64,000 bases of DNA from Chondrilla cf. caribensis (Eukaryota > Porifera > Demospongiae > Chondrillida > Chondrillidae). The DNA lies in assembly GCA_964020155.1 (NCBI GenBank), contig OZ026553.1, forward strand, positions 3,158,479 to 3,222,478. The letters run 5' to 3'. Made by a program: the position numbers and the translations under genes. Positions 28,201-41,648 of the stretch are shown piece after piece. The notes below the pieces were generated by a model. It was not told the origin of the DNA. It saw only the letters and a list, made by a program, of their open reading frames with translations, and searched no databases. Every line of letters starts with the position of its first letter. Position 1 is the first letter of the stretch.

Positions 28201-30940
28201 GTGATATTTCTCTTATTGTGCCAATGGAAGAGAAAATTCCTTAAGCACCATCGCATCACAAAGTACGTAAGTTGATTAGATTTACAATTGTTACATTCAT
28301 AAACATTTCAGTCAGAACCGGTAGGTTTTCTTTATGTATATTCCGATCACTCTTGTGACTGGGAATACAAGGCTGTGTTGACAACACTCAATAAGACTAG
28401 TATACAGTGGACCCGCACTGGCATTAATGGGTCCATGATATGCTCAGATAAGTGAAACGGGCAAATAAATGAAACCAAATTACAGTGAAAGAATAATAAT
28501 AATGCGAATTAACTAAAGTTTCATTAAATACACATAAGTTAAACCAATGCATGTAAAAGCTATGGATTCAGTATTCAAGCTACTGTGTACTCAGACTAGT
28601 TGAATATCATGAATGATTTCAAAATTAATTGTAATAAGGTAAAATTTTGGCTTCATGCAGGATGTCTTCCTTTGAAATTGGATCTCCTGATATCACCAGG
28701 GTACGTTGATAAGGTGCATGTGTTGGGTATTAAATTACAATACATTCAGTAAATTTTGATAACAATAATATTTTAAATTGAAATTTTATGTTAACTTGGT
28801 ACAGATTACTGATAAATGGGAGATGTCAACGAATAGCTATCAATTGAAGGAAGAAATTGGAAGTGGAAACTATGGATCAGTTCACAAAGGAATCCTGCAA
28901 CTATCAGCGGTTTCTGCAACAGTCAAGAAATATCAACAATTCATGATGTCAGAAGGAAAATCAACAATTACTGTGGCAGTGAAGACAAATAAAGGTGCAA
29001 TATTGATTCTATCTCTATACTATTCAGTTTATAATGTAACATGTGAAAATTCGAAATTACTATTGTGAGTGCTGAATTAGCAATGTTAATGTTTTCTGCA
29101 GGGCACACAAGAGAGGATATTGAATCATTTATTTCCGAAATTGAAATGATGAAGAAAGTGTCTGTAGGCAACAACCCTCACATAGTGAAGATGGTTGGTT
29201 GTGATACTTCATCTTCTCCATTAAAACTACTGTTGGAGTACGTCCCTCATGGTAATCTAAGAGAATACCTGCGAAAGAACAGGTCTAGTGTGAGTATATT
29301 GTATGATGTCATGACAAATGTGGATATGCGTGTGTGTACGCAGGCGCGCGCGTGTGTGTGTAATGAGTACACATTTGGGAAAATGTCTTCCTTCAGCAAT
29401 TTTATCACTCAAGTCTGTCTGGTAAAGTACCATGTGTATGTATCATTGAACTCTCACTAAATTGAAGGTATTGATACCAATTGGACACCATGTTGCTGAA
29501 CTGGATGATAAATATACCAGAATTACAACTCAAGCTACTGTGAGTGAAACGCCACCTCCTTTCAGTGATGCAGATACAGTCTCTTTTTGCTACCAGATAG
29601 CTTGCGGAATGGTGAGAGTGCAATACTGTGATTGAAATTACTTGTGCATTGCATTGCTACCACACTATAATATTTGAACACACTGAACAATTATATACAG
29701 TGTAACTTGCTCAGTAAGCACCTGGGTTAATACACATTCCTGCATGGTTGGTGAGTACACCTCACTCAGTCTCTAGGTCATGTACACTATGTCAAACAGT
29801 GCTGATAAGAAGTACGTACCTCTAATAAGAAAATTAAGTACAGATTTGGTAAATGCATATAATATCATATTGCCTGAGTATCCATGTCTTATAATGTATA
29901 TATGACATGGATACTCAGGCACTATGGCATATAAAATAGACTTGCCCTTAACATTATTTTTTATCTGTGATATGCCAGGACCCCTTGTGCCTATGTCACT
30001 ACATAATTATTAATTTTTCGTGTACTTTGGATTGCCTTAATTCAACATGTCTATAAATGTATTCACCATTTTTATTTCGACAATTAATGTGTTATCACAG
30101 TGTTTAATTCCTCTCTAATCCCACAGGAATACTTGTCCTCCCTCAACATCATCCACAGAGACCTGGCTTGTAGGAACGTACTAGTTGATGACAATAATGT
30201 ACTGAAGATATCGGACTTTGGACTTGCTAGGAAGTCAGAGGCCTATGTGTCAGGGATGAAGGACAAGCTTCCTTTACGATGGATGGCTCCAGAGACTTGT
30301 AGTCAAGCTCTTTTCACGGAACACTCTGATGTGTACGTATAATACTGTGTGCATAATGCTATCTATTGAGAATTAAAAATTTGGCATGTCTTTGATTCTG
30401 TCATTTTAATAGATGGGCTTTTGGAATATCACTATGGGAGATATACACGTATGGTGGGTATATATACATATGTTAGTGCAGTATGTCAGAAAATGTGTAA
30501 TAGTCTATATTAATGTGTCTATTCAACATTAATAAAGACTATTACAGATTCGTGAGGAAGTGTTGTTAATTTTGCCTGTTATAGGTGACATCCCATATTT
30601 CAACCTACCAAATACAGTAATTCTACCACGAATTCTGTCAGGATATAGACTGAGTAGACCAGAGATGTGTCCAGAGGAAATGTGAGCTATATAATAAATT
30701 TTGTGTATTATAATAATATATAGTTGCAGAAGCTTGCTACATGCATTTAAAGAACTTAATTACTGTCTTTCACTCTATTATTGTATTTAATATAGCTATT
30801 CCATCATGGAAACCTGCTGGAATGAAGTCCCCCATAACCGACCCCATTTCAGAGAATTGAGAGTGAAGTTTGAGAACCTTATATCTCAAAGGGTGGGAGA
30901 TGCTTACACTGATATTTCAATAATGACAGTGGCTCAATAG
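22586..30940 (+). CDS. Gene C: complete CAP / IgGFc-binding receptor tyrosine kinase
   Basis: Exons: 22586-23086, 25343-25485, 25588-25670, 26208-26276, 26556-27776, 28091-28262, 28661-28700, 28805-28994, 29102-29289, 29468-29611, 30127-30332, 30413-30453, 30585-30681, 30796-30940. Joined: 3240 bases, 1079 aa plus stop. The start could also be Met codons 22601 or 22628, which sit closer to the hydrophobic signal segment. CAP domain ([37 protein letters not shown]) to about residue 242; IgGFc-type domain about 265-672 ([23 protein letters not shown]); transmembrane helix in exon 6; kinase from about 743 with [26 protein letters not shown] and PLRWMAPE. Its ectodomain is clearly diverged from A and B, yet exon 11 is almost identical. 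Intron 1 is 2.2 kb and carries a DNA transposon. The exon-10 kinase insert differs in sequence from the other copies. Confidence 0.88.
23125..23888. mobile_element. 764-bp TA-flanked DNA transposon in intron 1 of gene C
   Basis: Left end GGGTAGAGCGGGGTAATTTG; the right end is the imperfect reverse complement (GGGTAAAGCGGGGGAATTCG), with TA on both sides (23123-23124 and 23889-23890). The outer 21 bases match at about 18 positions. A subterminal repeat 'ggggtaatttga' recurs inverted inside as 'tcaaattacccc' near 23663. It is richer in GC than the surrounding intron and has no transposase frame. The TA duplication fits a Tc1/mariner-type non-autonomous element. Confidence 0.8.
23930..24215. other. 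Unassigned GC-richer block in intron 1 of gene C
   Basis: About 280 bases whose composition stands out from the AT-rich intron, with local self-complementary pieces such as 'cggcaataatctgccg' (24170-24185) and 'cagacatagagtcactctat'. No open frame of note. It is not a match to any tRNA, spliceosomal RNA or rRNA I could recall. It may be a transposon relic or an intron-hosted structured RNA. Confidence 0.3.
25199..25294. repeat. (CT)n-(GT)n compound microsatellite
   Basis: About 40 bases of CT repeat run directly into about 55 bases of GT repeat, ending about 50 bases before the exon-2 acceptor of gene C (25342). It lies where a branch point and polypyrimidine tract would be expected. Confidence 0.92.
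29872..29920. repeat. Perfect 17-bp hairpin in an intron of gene C
   Basis: GCCTGAGTATCCATGTC (29872-29888) is followed 15 bases later by its exact reverse complement (29904-29920). Flanking words 'ggcatataaaata' and 'atccatgtctta' also occur at the larger hairpin at 43475-43569, so both may be members of one foldback family. Confidence 0.8.
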
Positions 30941-32098
<1,158 letters not shown>

Positions 32099-35000
32099 AT
32101 GGATAGTTTTTTCGGCTTATTCTTTTGGGTGCGGATTGTGATGGCCACTGAAGCTATTTCGAGGATTGCCCTGGGTTACGATTTGCTTCCGGAAGAGCAA
32201 CGAATGTTCATTGAAGAGATAAATAGCATTCGTCGTCAGGTTGTTCCTTCGGCGTCGAACATGATGGAGATGGCGTGGAACGACGAACTGGCTTCCATAG
32301 CGAGAGGATATGCGGCAAGATGCGATCGCCTTGGCAACTACGAACGATCATCCCAAAGCACTCAGTTTGATGTAGTTGGTGAGAGTATTCATGTTAGTAA
32401 GCTCGCTGTGGAGTCCGTATTAATGGACGCCCTCAACTCTTGGAAGAGTCTCAACGAAGGATTTAACCATTCACTCTTTGATGTTCCTTGTAATGCCAGA
32501 AACCCGTGTACATTCAATGAATATACGCAGGTAAATCTGTTCAGTAATAACGTGAATGAAGCTAAAACGCACTCAAACAACCTGATTTTCAATGTATAAT
32601 ACCCAATTGTATAATATTAGGATCCAGTGTAATTTATATGGGATGAAAGGCAAGCTTTCTGTACTATAACAAGTGTACAAGCATTAAGTTCAAATATGTG
32701 TACAATTCAAAATACTTTTTAATACCATCAGACACTAGAAACTGGCTAAAACATGGATGCTGGTCCACGAGCAGCATGACTCATATAGTTCTCACCTTTA
32801 GTCACTGTCCACTCTTAGGACCTGACATTGTAGATGTCTTACCTCACAGGTGTTTGTATCTCAGCACGATTATTTTTAGTTGCAATAATTCCAAGGCGAA
32901 TTTTGATCAGACTATCGAGAAGCATTGTTGTTAGTTGTAGATACGTAATATGTACAGTAGAGTTTAAAGCATTGATTTTTATACCTTCTAAGTTTACACG
33001 ATTTTTGCACCTGTTGCTGCTGTGTATCATTGGGATATGAGGTAGAAAAGGTAATTGCAATGATGGTTAATTCCAACCAATTTGGAATGAATAGTTTTTC
33101 ACTTCAAATTTATGATTTTTTTGGGGAAGGGGGGGGGGGGTGAGGGGTGGAACAGTGTTGCACTGGTAATGGTAATATTTAGCTACATAATACCTGACAG
33201 CAAATCAGCCACTGTGCAAACTCCTGTTTACATACTTGTGTTTATACATTCTAGATCATTTGGCACAATACAAGTAACGTAGGATGTGGAACAATGAACT
33301 GTGAATATCTATCATATGGTGGAGCACTAATACAGAGATTCAGATCAGATCAGATTTTGCTCATCTGTAATTTTGCACCAAGGTGTGTTGCACTTCACTA
33401 AGAAGTATTAAACATAGTATGTAATTATTTTATCAAATTGCACAAAAAATGAAAAAAAATTGCATGGTTGATGTCAGTTGACAACGGAACTGATAATAGA
33501 AAATATATAGCCCTTTTTGGTCTTTATTACGGTTAGCATCAGAGCAAAATGGTTTTTTTGGCATTACATGTCATAATTCAACGATCTCAATTATCACCAA
33601 TATTTTTTTACAAATCAGGCCCGTAGGCTGGTTGACCAAATGTTAGTTTGGGACTGTTTACCACCCAGCTGGAACGTCGGCCCATCTAGCTCAGCTACGG
33701 ACAACAACCTCCTATATACAAACCACCATTCATCAGTATCTTTGAAATGATTGAGAATGTTTTGATAAATGCATGCAAAAATTGGATCAATACACAATTT
33801 GCAATTAAATGGTGACCTATGACATACGATGTGACCTGTATATAACAGAATTAGTATAATCAGATTGTAGCTGCTTAAGGTTATTGTACCTTCCAATTGC
33901 CAATTGGGTATATGAAAGGAACTCATCTGTCTTGAGTAGAGGAGGCCGGTGCTTTTTAACTCCCTGAACCCCTCCAAACCTATGGACCTGTAGATCCCGT
34001 AAACTAGTTCTATCCAGTCGATATAATCAATATCAATCTTGCAAATTATGATTGTTATAATTTCTTTCAAATGAATTGAGTGGATTTAAATATACCTATT
34101 AATCCATTCCAGGTTGTAGTATGTACGTACATAAAATAATTTACATTTACATTATCTTCCCTGTTTTTCCAGTGTGGCAATTAGTACTGTACTAGGAACA
34201 GTGAAAGAAAGACCTTATTCAAAAGGCACTCCCTGTACCACTTGTCCTATGTCAACATACTGCAATGATGGGCTGTGCAGTGAGTTGAAAACAACTTTCA
34301 TTCATGTTCTCAAATTATGGTACAATGTATATACCATGTGAAATGCAGAGATTATATTAATAATATGTTATATTGATAATAGGTTATCAACCACACATTC
34401 CTGCAGATTGAATATGATTATTATAGTATTATGTTACTGCAGATTTGTCTAGGAGATTCGTGTCTTGTATAATCCTTGAATGATTCTTACAACAGGTTCA
34501 TTGTACCCAAGATATACTCAGTCTGCTGTTAATGCTTGCAAAACCAATTATTCTAATGTGATCGAAATGTCAATCATTAATGGTAAGTAAGAAAAGTACT
34601 AGTGTTGGCTTTAGGTATCTTATCCAGGTATGGGGTCTCTCTAGTGCACACATTGACTTATGGGCCTTAAAATATAGATTGTGTGTAACAGTGACTACTT
34701 ATTAGTAATAAAGGAGACCTTGGTACATGAATTGAGTAAAAAGACCAAGTCTGGAGCAATTTCATAATGAGGATGAGGGAAATCATAAGCAAAATTGCTG
34801 AATAGGGTCTTCCAAATTGACAACTTTTAGGTATAATAAGTGTCATATATTGGATTGTTATTTGTAGTAAAGCATTGCAATTGTATTCAAAAAAGCTCAT
34901 TTTATATTTTTTACTAGGCACTAATGAAGAAGGTAGTTCATACCATCTATCGTCTTGGTCACCTCACCATGATCTTGTTGTGTATGTAATGACAAGTGAG

Positions 35001-38000
35001 AACCGTTCCATCCCATTCACAACTTTGGATCCTTTTACTTTTAATGTAACAACTGGTGAGGTGAAGGCAGGAGAGGTTTTGACTTACACTTTCTCAAATT
35101 TCAACCCTTATAATGCGAAAATATACCGCCACAAGGGCATTGTTTTCAAATCCTCAAGCAAGGCCTTGATTCTGTTCGGGCAATTGTTGGCTAATGGTAC
35201 AGTCAGTGATTCTTTTCTAGTACTTCCCAGGACTACTGAACTACCCTTTGAGATAAATAATAGTAATTACAGATATATTATTCCCGGAGATTCGTCATTG
35301 GCTATGGCAGCTACAAAAAATTGTACTGAAGTCACCATAACTGAAATCCACAAAGTAAACAAAACCTCCCACAAGAGACTTGAATTTTCCTTACAAGCAA
35401 GTGACTCACTTGTACTTGACGTGAGTGCCTTTGGAGACAATGATTGGGATAAAGTGATTTCAATATCTTCTACTTACCCATTATCACTCACCAGTGGGGC
35501 ACAAGGTCTGTGCTTGAATAATGATCACTGCATTGGAATAGAACAAATACCTCCCGTGCATGAATGGGGTACACAATTTGCTATTAGTCCTGGTCATTTT
35601 AGCCATGACTACAGTAGCCATATCCATATTATCTCGTCAGCCAATGATGTTATGGTAACAGGTAGTTGCACTGTGCAATTGCAAACTTTCAAAATTATCC
35701 TACAAATGGGAGGTATGTTTAGAATGAACATTTCTAGTTCCTCTTATTGTTGGATCAATGGTGACAGTGGAATCCTTGTCCTCCAGTATTACACAGGAGC
35801 GGATAAGGGATTTATGACATTAATACCTTCCTTGCAGCACTATTCGCAACAATTTACTTTTCTAGCATTAGAATCAAGCTGCATAACTGTATTTATGCCT
35901 GTAACTTTCTTTCAATTTGATGAAATATTCTTGGATGAACTATCCTTAAAGGATCGTGGATTAAATTCTGTACCAATAGTTAACAGCAAGGGTGATGCTA
36001 TAGTGTATGCTACAAATATTAATATATCCAATGGCTCTGCTCGCGTTCACACCCTGTATCATTCAAATCAACTTGCTCGAATTGGTATTCTTGTTTACGG
36101 CTCAAATTATGGATATCCAGGTGGATTCACTTTCACCAAGTACAAAGGTTAGTTATACATGGATTACATGCATTACTGGATATCTTGAATTGTTTGACTG
36201 TACAAATGCTCAAATTAGACATTGTGTGAGAAAGCAATGCTACTTTAAAATCTTAAATGCATCAAAGTTTTTGATTATTGTAATTTGTTGAATAGGTTCT
36301 TTTTGTAGTTATTTTTGAGAAGCAATTTCAAAATGGGAAATATTTGATTAAAACACATTGATAGCAATTATGAATAATTTCATAACAAATGATGCAGATT
36401 ATTCTTGATTGCTACATTTTCTGCTCAAAACATTTTGTTTCAATTCCGTGTAATAGCTGACTAATGAGCTTCTATGGAACTATTTTACTGTTTGGAGTGG
36501 TGAGTTATAGGATAATGTTTCCCTGAAGGAGCACTGGTCTACACCTGAATATTAATAAAACAGATTTAAATTTATAAGTCGACTACCCACTACCTGATTT
36601 GCTCAAAATATGCTCGCCTACAATCTTGGGCAAAACATTTCGACAATAAGACAGATTGAGATGAAAACTAGACACCATAGACTCAACTGCCATAATAATT
36701 ATTGTGAAGATGTTGTGGGTTTGCTAGCTACCTATCTGCATACCAGTGTATACGTATCTGTATGTATTTGTAGTGTTATTTGTTTGTTAATTCTCTAATG
36801 GATACATAATAGTAAATATCCAATTTGTCATGATGTGTCATTTTATATGTTATTTACATTCAGAGGTGATCGTGCAATCTCCGAGCACTGGGGTTTCCAA
36901 TCAAAACGATCGAGTGATTGAAATAATTATACCATCTGCGATATTCTTGATTCTTGTTGGAGTTGCAGTTTTTACGGCTGTGACAGTATTATTTTTCCGG
37001 CAAAGAAAAGTTATTATCTTCAAACATCGCCAAGTTGCAATGTACGTGTGTGAACTCATAGAATTACATCCTTTCATACAATATTATGTAAATATTAGAA
37101 ATGTGTACTTACATGTATAATATCCTCGTTATACATATATAGGAAAAATGCTATGGAGCCAGTAGCAGCATCCTTGGAGAACGAGAAAGTATGTATGTAC
37201 AACAATTCACATCATGTATGTACTTCTGGAATTTACTATCTACATGTCTATTATGTAGAATACTGAAGACTGGGAAGTTGTCAGAAGCAGCTATCAAATT
37301 GAAAATGAGATTGGTAGTGGAAATTATGGTACCGTTTACATGGGAGTTCTTCAGTTATCTACTGTATCAACTGCAATAAAGGATTTTCAACAGTTTGATA
37401 CATCGAAAGGGAAATCTACTGTTACAGTGGCTGTAAAAACAACCAAAGGTTTGTATAGTAGAAGTGAAAAATATGTACATGTGTATGATAAATCTGAAGT
37501 ATACAAAAAGGTTTAGTTAATTTGGGTTTTCCATATTATTTCTGGTTTCATAAATTACGTTTCACTTAGTCTGTAATCAAATCAAATACGCATTACAGTA
37601 TATCAATAAGTACTGTAACATATATGTATAGATTATACCTCAAATCTAAAACCTTATGTGGTGAGCCTATTGAACTACGTATTATGGTGGTATTTGTCTG
37701 TATTTTTATATGCCTAGGTTACACTTCAGAAGATGTGGAAGCATTTTTATCTGAAATAGAAATGATGAAGAAAGTGTCCAACGGTAACAACCCTCATATT
37801 GTGAAGATGCTGGGTTGTGTTACCTCATCAACTCCTGCCATCCTATTATTGGAGTATGTACCTCATGGTAATCTGCGGGACTACTTGAGGAAGTATAAGC
37901 CTACCGTAAGTCGATTATGACTATGTAAATGTGTGGGTGGGTGGGTGTGTTTGTGTGTATGTTATGTTGTATTCTGGTGTAGTGAGTCAAAGACAATTTT

Positions 38001-39751
38001 ACTACCTGGCTCTTAATCAATTGATTCTGAATAAAACCTGTGTGTCCATCTGTATTGAATCCTTGACGTGTGTTACATGATTCATATACGTATGTACAGT
38101 CTTGCCTTTCACCCACTCATTAACCAGGATGAAGGTAGCTATATTCTATTATTATAAAATTCCGTTTACAGAAATGCATACTTAGACCTGGCATGGTGCA
38201 GGATGATGATGACAATTATTCCAAAGTTGCACCTCTTATAACAATCACAGAATGCACTCTCAGTGATACTGATTTGACATCATTCTCCTACCAGATTGCC
38301 TGTGGTATGGTGAGTTCCCAATGGGCTGCATTGTGGAATGCACTGCATGCCCATCCTCATATGCTATTGTCATTTACATTGTGATGTGTATGAAAATTAT
38401 TATACGCATTATATTGCGTATGAATTGACACAACTGTATAGTTTTACTGGCTTCTGTGCTGCCATACTGTGATTCACTTACAACTCTACTGTAGTAAGGT
38501 ATCATAATTATTATTATCATTATTATATCTTTATGGTAGTCACTGCTATCTCTTCAATGTATATACCATCCCCTTATCATATACATATCTATTTAATATG
38601 CTATTGTTATAATTATATACCTATATATGGAACATAGGACCAGTCTCAGGTCTAAAATATGCTTTGACTCGACTACGTACGTACTAGATCACATTTCAAT
38701 TTTATTCCTGTTTCCTCAGGAATACTTGTCCTCCCTCAACATCATCCACAGAGACTTGGCTTGTAGGAATGTACTAGTTGATGACAACAATGTACTGAAG
38801 ATATCGGACTTTGGACTTGCTAGGAAGTCAGAGGCCTATGTGTCGGGGATGAAGGACAAGCTACCTTTACGATGGATGGCTCCAGAGATATGTAACGAAG
38901 CTCTCTTCACTGAACACTCTGATGTGTACGTTTGCATACTATTCTATTACTATTCAAGGTCAACATCCCACATAACAATGGATGTATACATCAATCATTG
39001 AGTAATAGCATTCAATTTGTCTTCTTAAATTTGTGGACAAAGTGTAACAGCAAAATAGGGTTTGTATCCAATGGTAAATGTCATCCAGTGACCATTTGTG
39101 TGTACCTTATTTTCTCGAAATGATTACTATATACATGGATGTACGTGTTATCTCAATAGGTGGGCATATGGAGTGTCGCTTTGGGAGATATACACTTATG
39201 GTAGGTTAAAGTTGGCACGTGATGACAATGTGTGATTGATTGATTCATCAATCTGATAATGTATATCATCTCCATTGACTATCAGGTGATATCCCATATT
39301 CCAACCTACCAAATACAGTAATTCTACCACAAATTCTGTCAGGATACAGACTGGGTAGACCTGAGATGTGTCCAGAGAAAATGTAAGCTATCACATTCAT
39401 TGCCACTGCAAACTACATGAGTACGTATATCATGACATTGTATTATTTGTTGTAAAATCAAAAGCATATTACCATGTAAGCACGTACATTATGTAACAAA
39501 TGGCATGATGTGAAAATAACAGCCTGTGTTTCATTATGATATTGTTTATTATATTATAATGGTATATAGGAATTCATAGAAATACTCCTACTTTCAAGTT
39601 CATTTACTTTTCCTTTGTGTATATATAATATTGCCCCTATTCAAATCCCCTCAGGTTTTTCATAATGGGAACCTGCTGGAATGAAGTTCCTGACAACCGA
39701 CCCAACTTCAGAGAACTGAGAGTGAAGTTGGAGGACATCGTCTCCAAGTGA
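32099..39751 (+). CDS. Gene D: CAP / IgGFc-binding receptor tyrosine kinase with short tail
   Basis: Exons: 32099-32530, 33255-33382, 34173-34279, 34496-34582, 34918-36147, 36864-37041, 37143-37188, 37259-37448, 37718-37905, 38172-38309, 38720-38925, 39160-39200, 39286-39382, 39655-39751. Joined: 3165 bases, 1054 aa plus stop. Signal peptide at 1-20, CAP domain to about 222 ([24 protein letters not shown]), IgGFc-type domain about 251-661 ([24 protein letters not shown]), a long hydrophobic membrane segment in exon 6 followed by RQRK, and kinase from about 736 ([39 protein letters not shown]). The protein stops at EDIVSK, so the tyrosine-bearing tail of A, B, C and E is missing. The exon 10 insert is acidic (QDDDDNYS). 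Exon lengths for the kinase core match the other copies, while the ectodomain has strongly diverged. Confidence 0.88.
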
Positions 39752-41648
39752 TAACTATAGATAGCAATGTTGACAATTGAAAAACTTTCAAAACAGTACC
39801 ATGCTGGCTTTACTGTATTGCTGTGGGGGATCTCCATTATTCCAAAGTTTACCTTGGCTAGATTTAAACTAATCAGTTTCAATTTTTATAATATTGTTCA
39901 AGCTACACTAGTAATACATATGTAATATTGTATAGCTAAATTACATATGTATGGGAGTGTGTGTGTTTGTGTGTGTATGAGTGTCTCCGCATATAAAAAA
40001 ATAGGTATCTGTTTGAGTGTCAGTATTATGATATAGTATATAGATAGTATGTATGTACATGAATATGCCAGGAATAAGTCTCACTACACCATAACACCTG
40101 GAAACTATCTACAACCAAAACCATTGAATACTACTTAGTGAACATGGCTCAGTAATCTGAGAGCCTTACATTGAAATTCTTCACCTCATAAATTGCCTTT
40201 TAGTCATATGTATTATATGTGTTTGTTGTCTGTGAACATTGTAAAAGGAGTCAACCAGAAATATTTCAATGGTTCAGGAGGGAAACAAAAATATTAAAAT
40301 AGGATTGATATTGTGTTCGGGATATTCAGTGATGAGGTCATATTATCCTCAGAGTATTATGTTACTAAATAGTTTAACCTCTTAGGAAGCTCTCCATCAG
40401 GAAGCTCCTGATGTCAACATGTACAACGAAAGTCATTGTTCCTCAACCACATTGACTTTCTAATAACAGCCATGATTCGTTGCGAATAAGCTTCTTTGTT
40501 ATTCTTGCATGTTTGATGTGTACATGACTCAGGATGGGTGTGTGTATATACCTCTATACTCAGTGCACGCCACACCTTCAATCACTGGGGGAGGTTCTCA
40601 CAGTTGTGAACTGAGTATCACAGAAACCCTATGTTCACGAGGAGGTGTTATGTGCAAAGTAGGAAACACATCACAAAGTAGTAAAGTAAATGTTTAATAT
40701 TCCCAGGTTTATTAATTTTGTAGCAAGTGGGATTTGGTTTTAACTTTGCTTTCATGTTAGTTGTGGCTCATATTTCCCAGCTAATGAGTTAACACAAGCA
40801 TGACATCACATGTACAGTCAAGATGATGGATTTTATGTATTGTGTGCATGTATGATGATGTAACCAGTCTAGCGTGAGAGACATTTAACTTCAAAGAACC
40901 TGACTTTAGTGTAATTAATATCACTGTATCGTTCATATGCTTGGAATCAATGTATATACACTATTCAATTTGGACATGCAACTAAGGTTACTATCTTTCT
41001 CACTTTGAGAGTATGCCTTCAATACTCTCCTTATATGGCTATTGTGAAATACAATGATTCTCCTTCCTGCTCAGTCACAATTGTATGTCCAATATTTACC
41101 TGAAAAAGATTGAAGGGGCTTGATGGTCAAGAAAGGAGCTATTGATGAGATTTATATATATCCCCTGTTGAATAGTAGAAATCTCAATCAATTCTACCAG
41201 CAGCATTGCAGTCCATTAGCTATAATATTTGTATTTGGTTTACCATGTAATTTTTGGTGCATATAACATGGGGGAGACACTCATTGCTTATGTGCAATAA
41301 TGGGTACAATAACATAAACCTCAGACACAGGGGTGATTTTACAATCTGCTACAATACAAAGCAACGTAATATTTGAGAACGCGGCAGGAGAGAACGTCTA
41401 AATTTTAATAGTGCCTCCGGATATGTACATTGTTGCGTCATCCTACGTATCATTTCCGATGTGCATTTGTAAATACCTTACCTTCTTATATTCATGTGGA
41501 GCTAGCATTTCACCAGTTTCATCGCTAGCTAATATTCACTAGCTAGAACTGAGTTTAGAACAGGATTACTAAGTATTTTCATCGATTTCTGGCCGTCATT
41601 GTTTTGTAGAAGTACACTTAAGTCTTTACATAGAGGGAATTCGAGGAT
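39752..41648. other. Intergenic region D-E
   Basis: Almost 1.9 kb of AT-rich DNA. A 62-codon frame at 40509-40697 is not recognised and probably not coding. The last 300 bases before 41649 are richer in GC and likely hold the gene E promoter; repeated 'agctag' words occur near 41500-41545. No family relic was seen. Confidence 0.5.

Noticed and set aside
40509..40697. Small gene between D and E
   Set aside because: 62 codons with no recognised domain, no splice partners and no family similarity; it cannot be told from chance.
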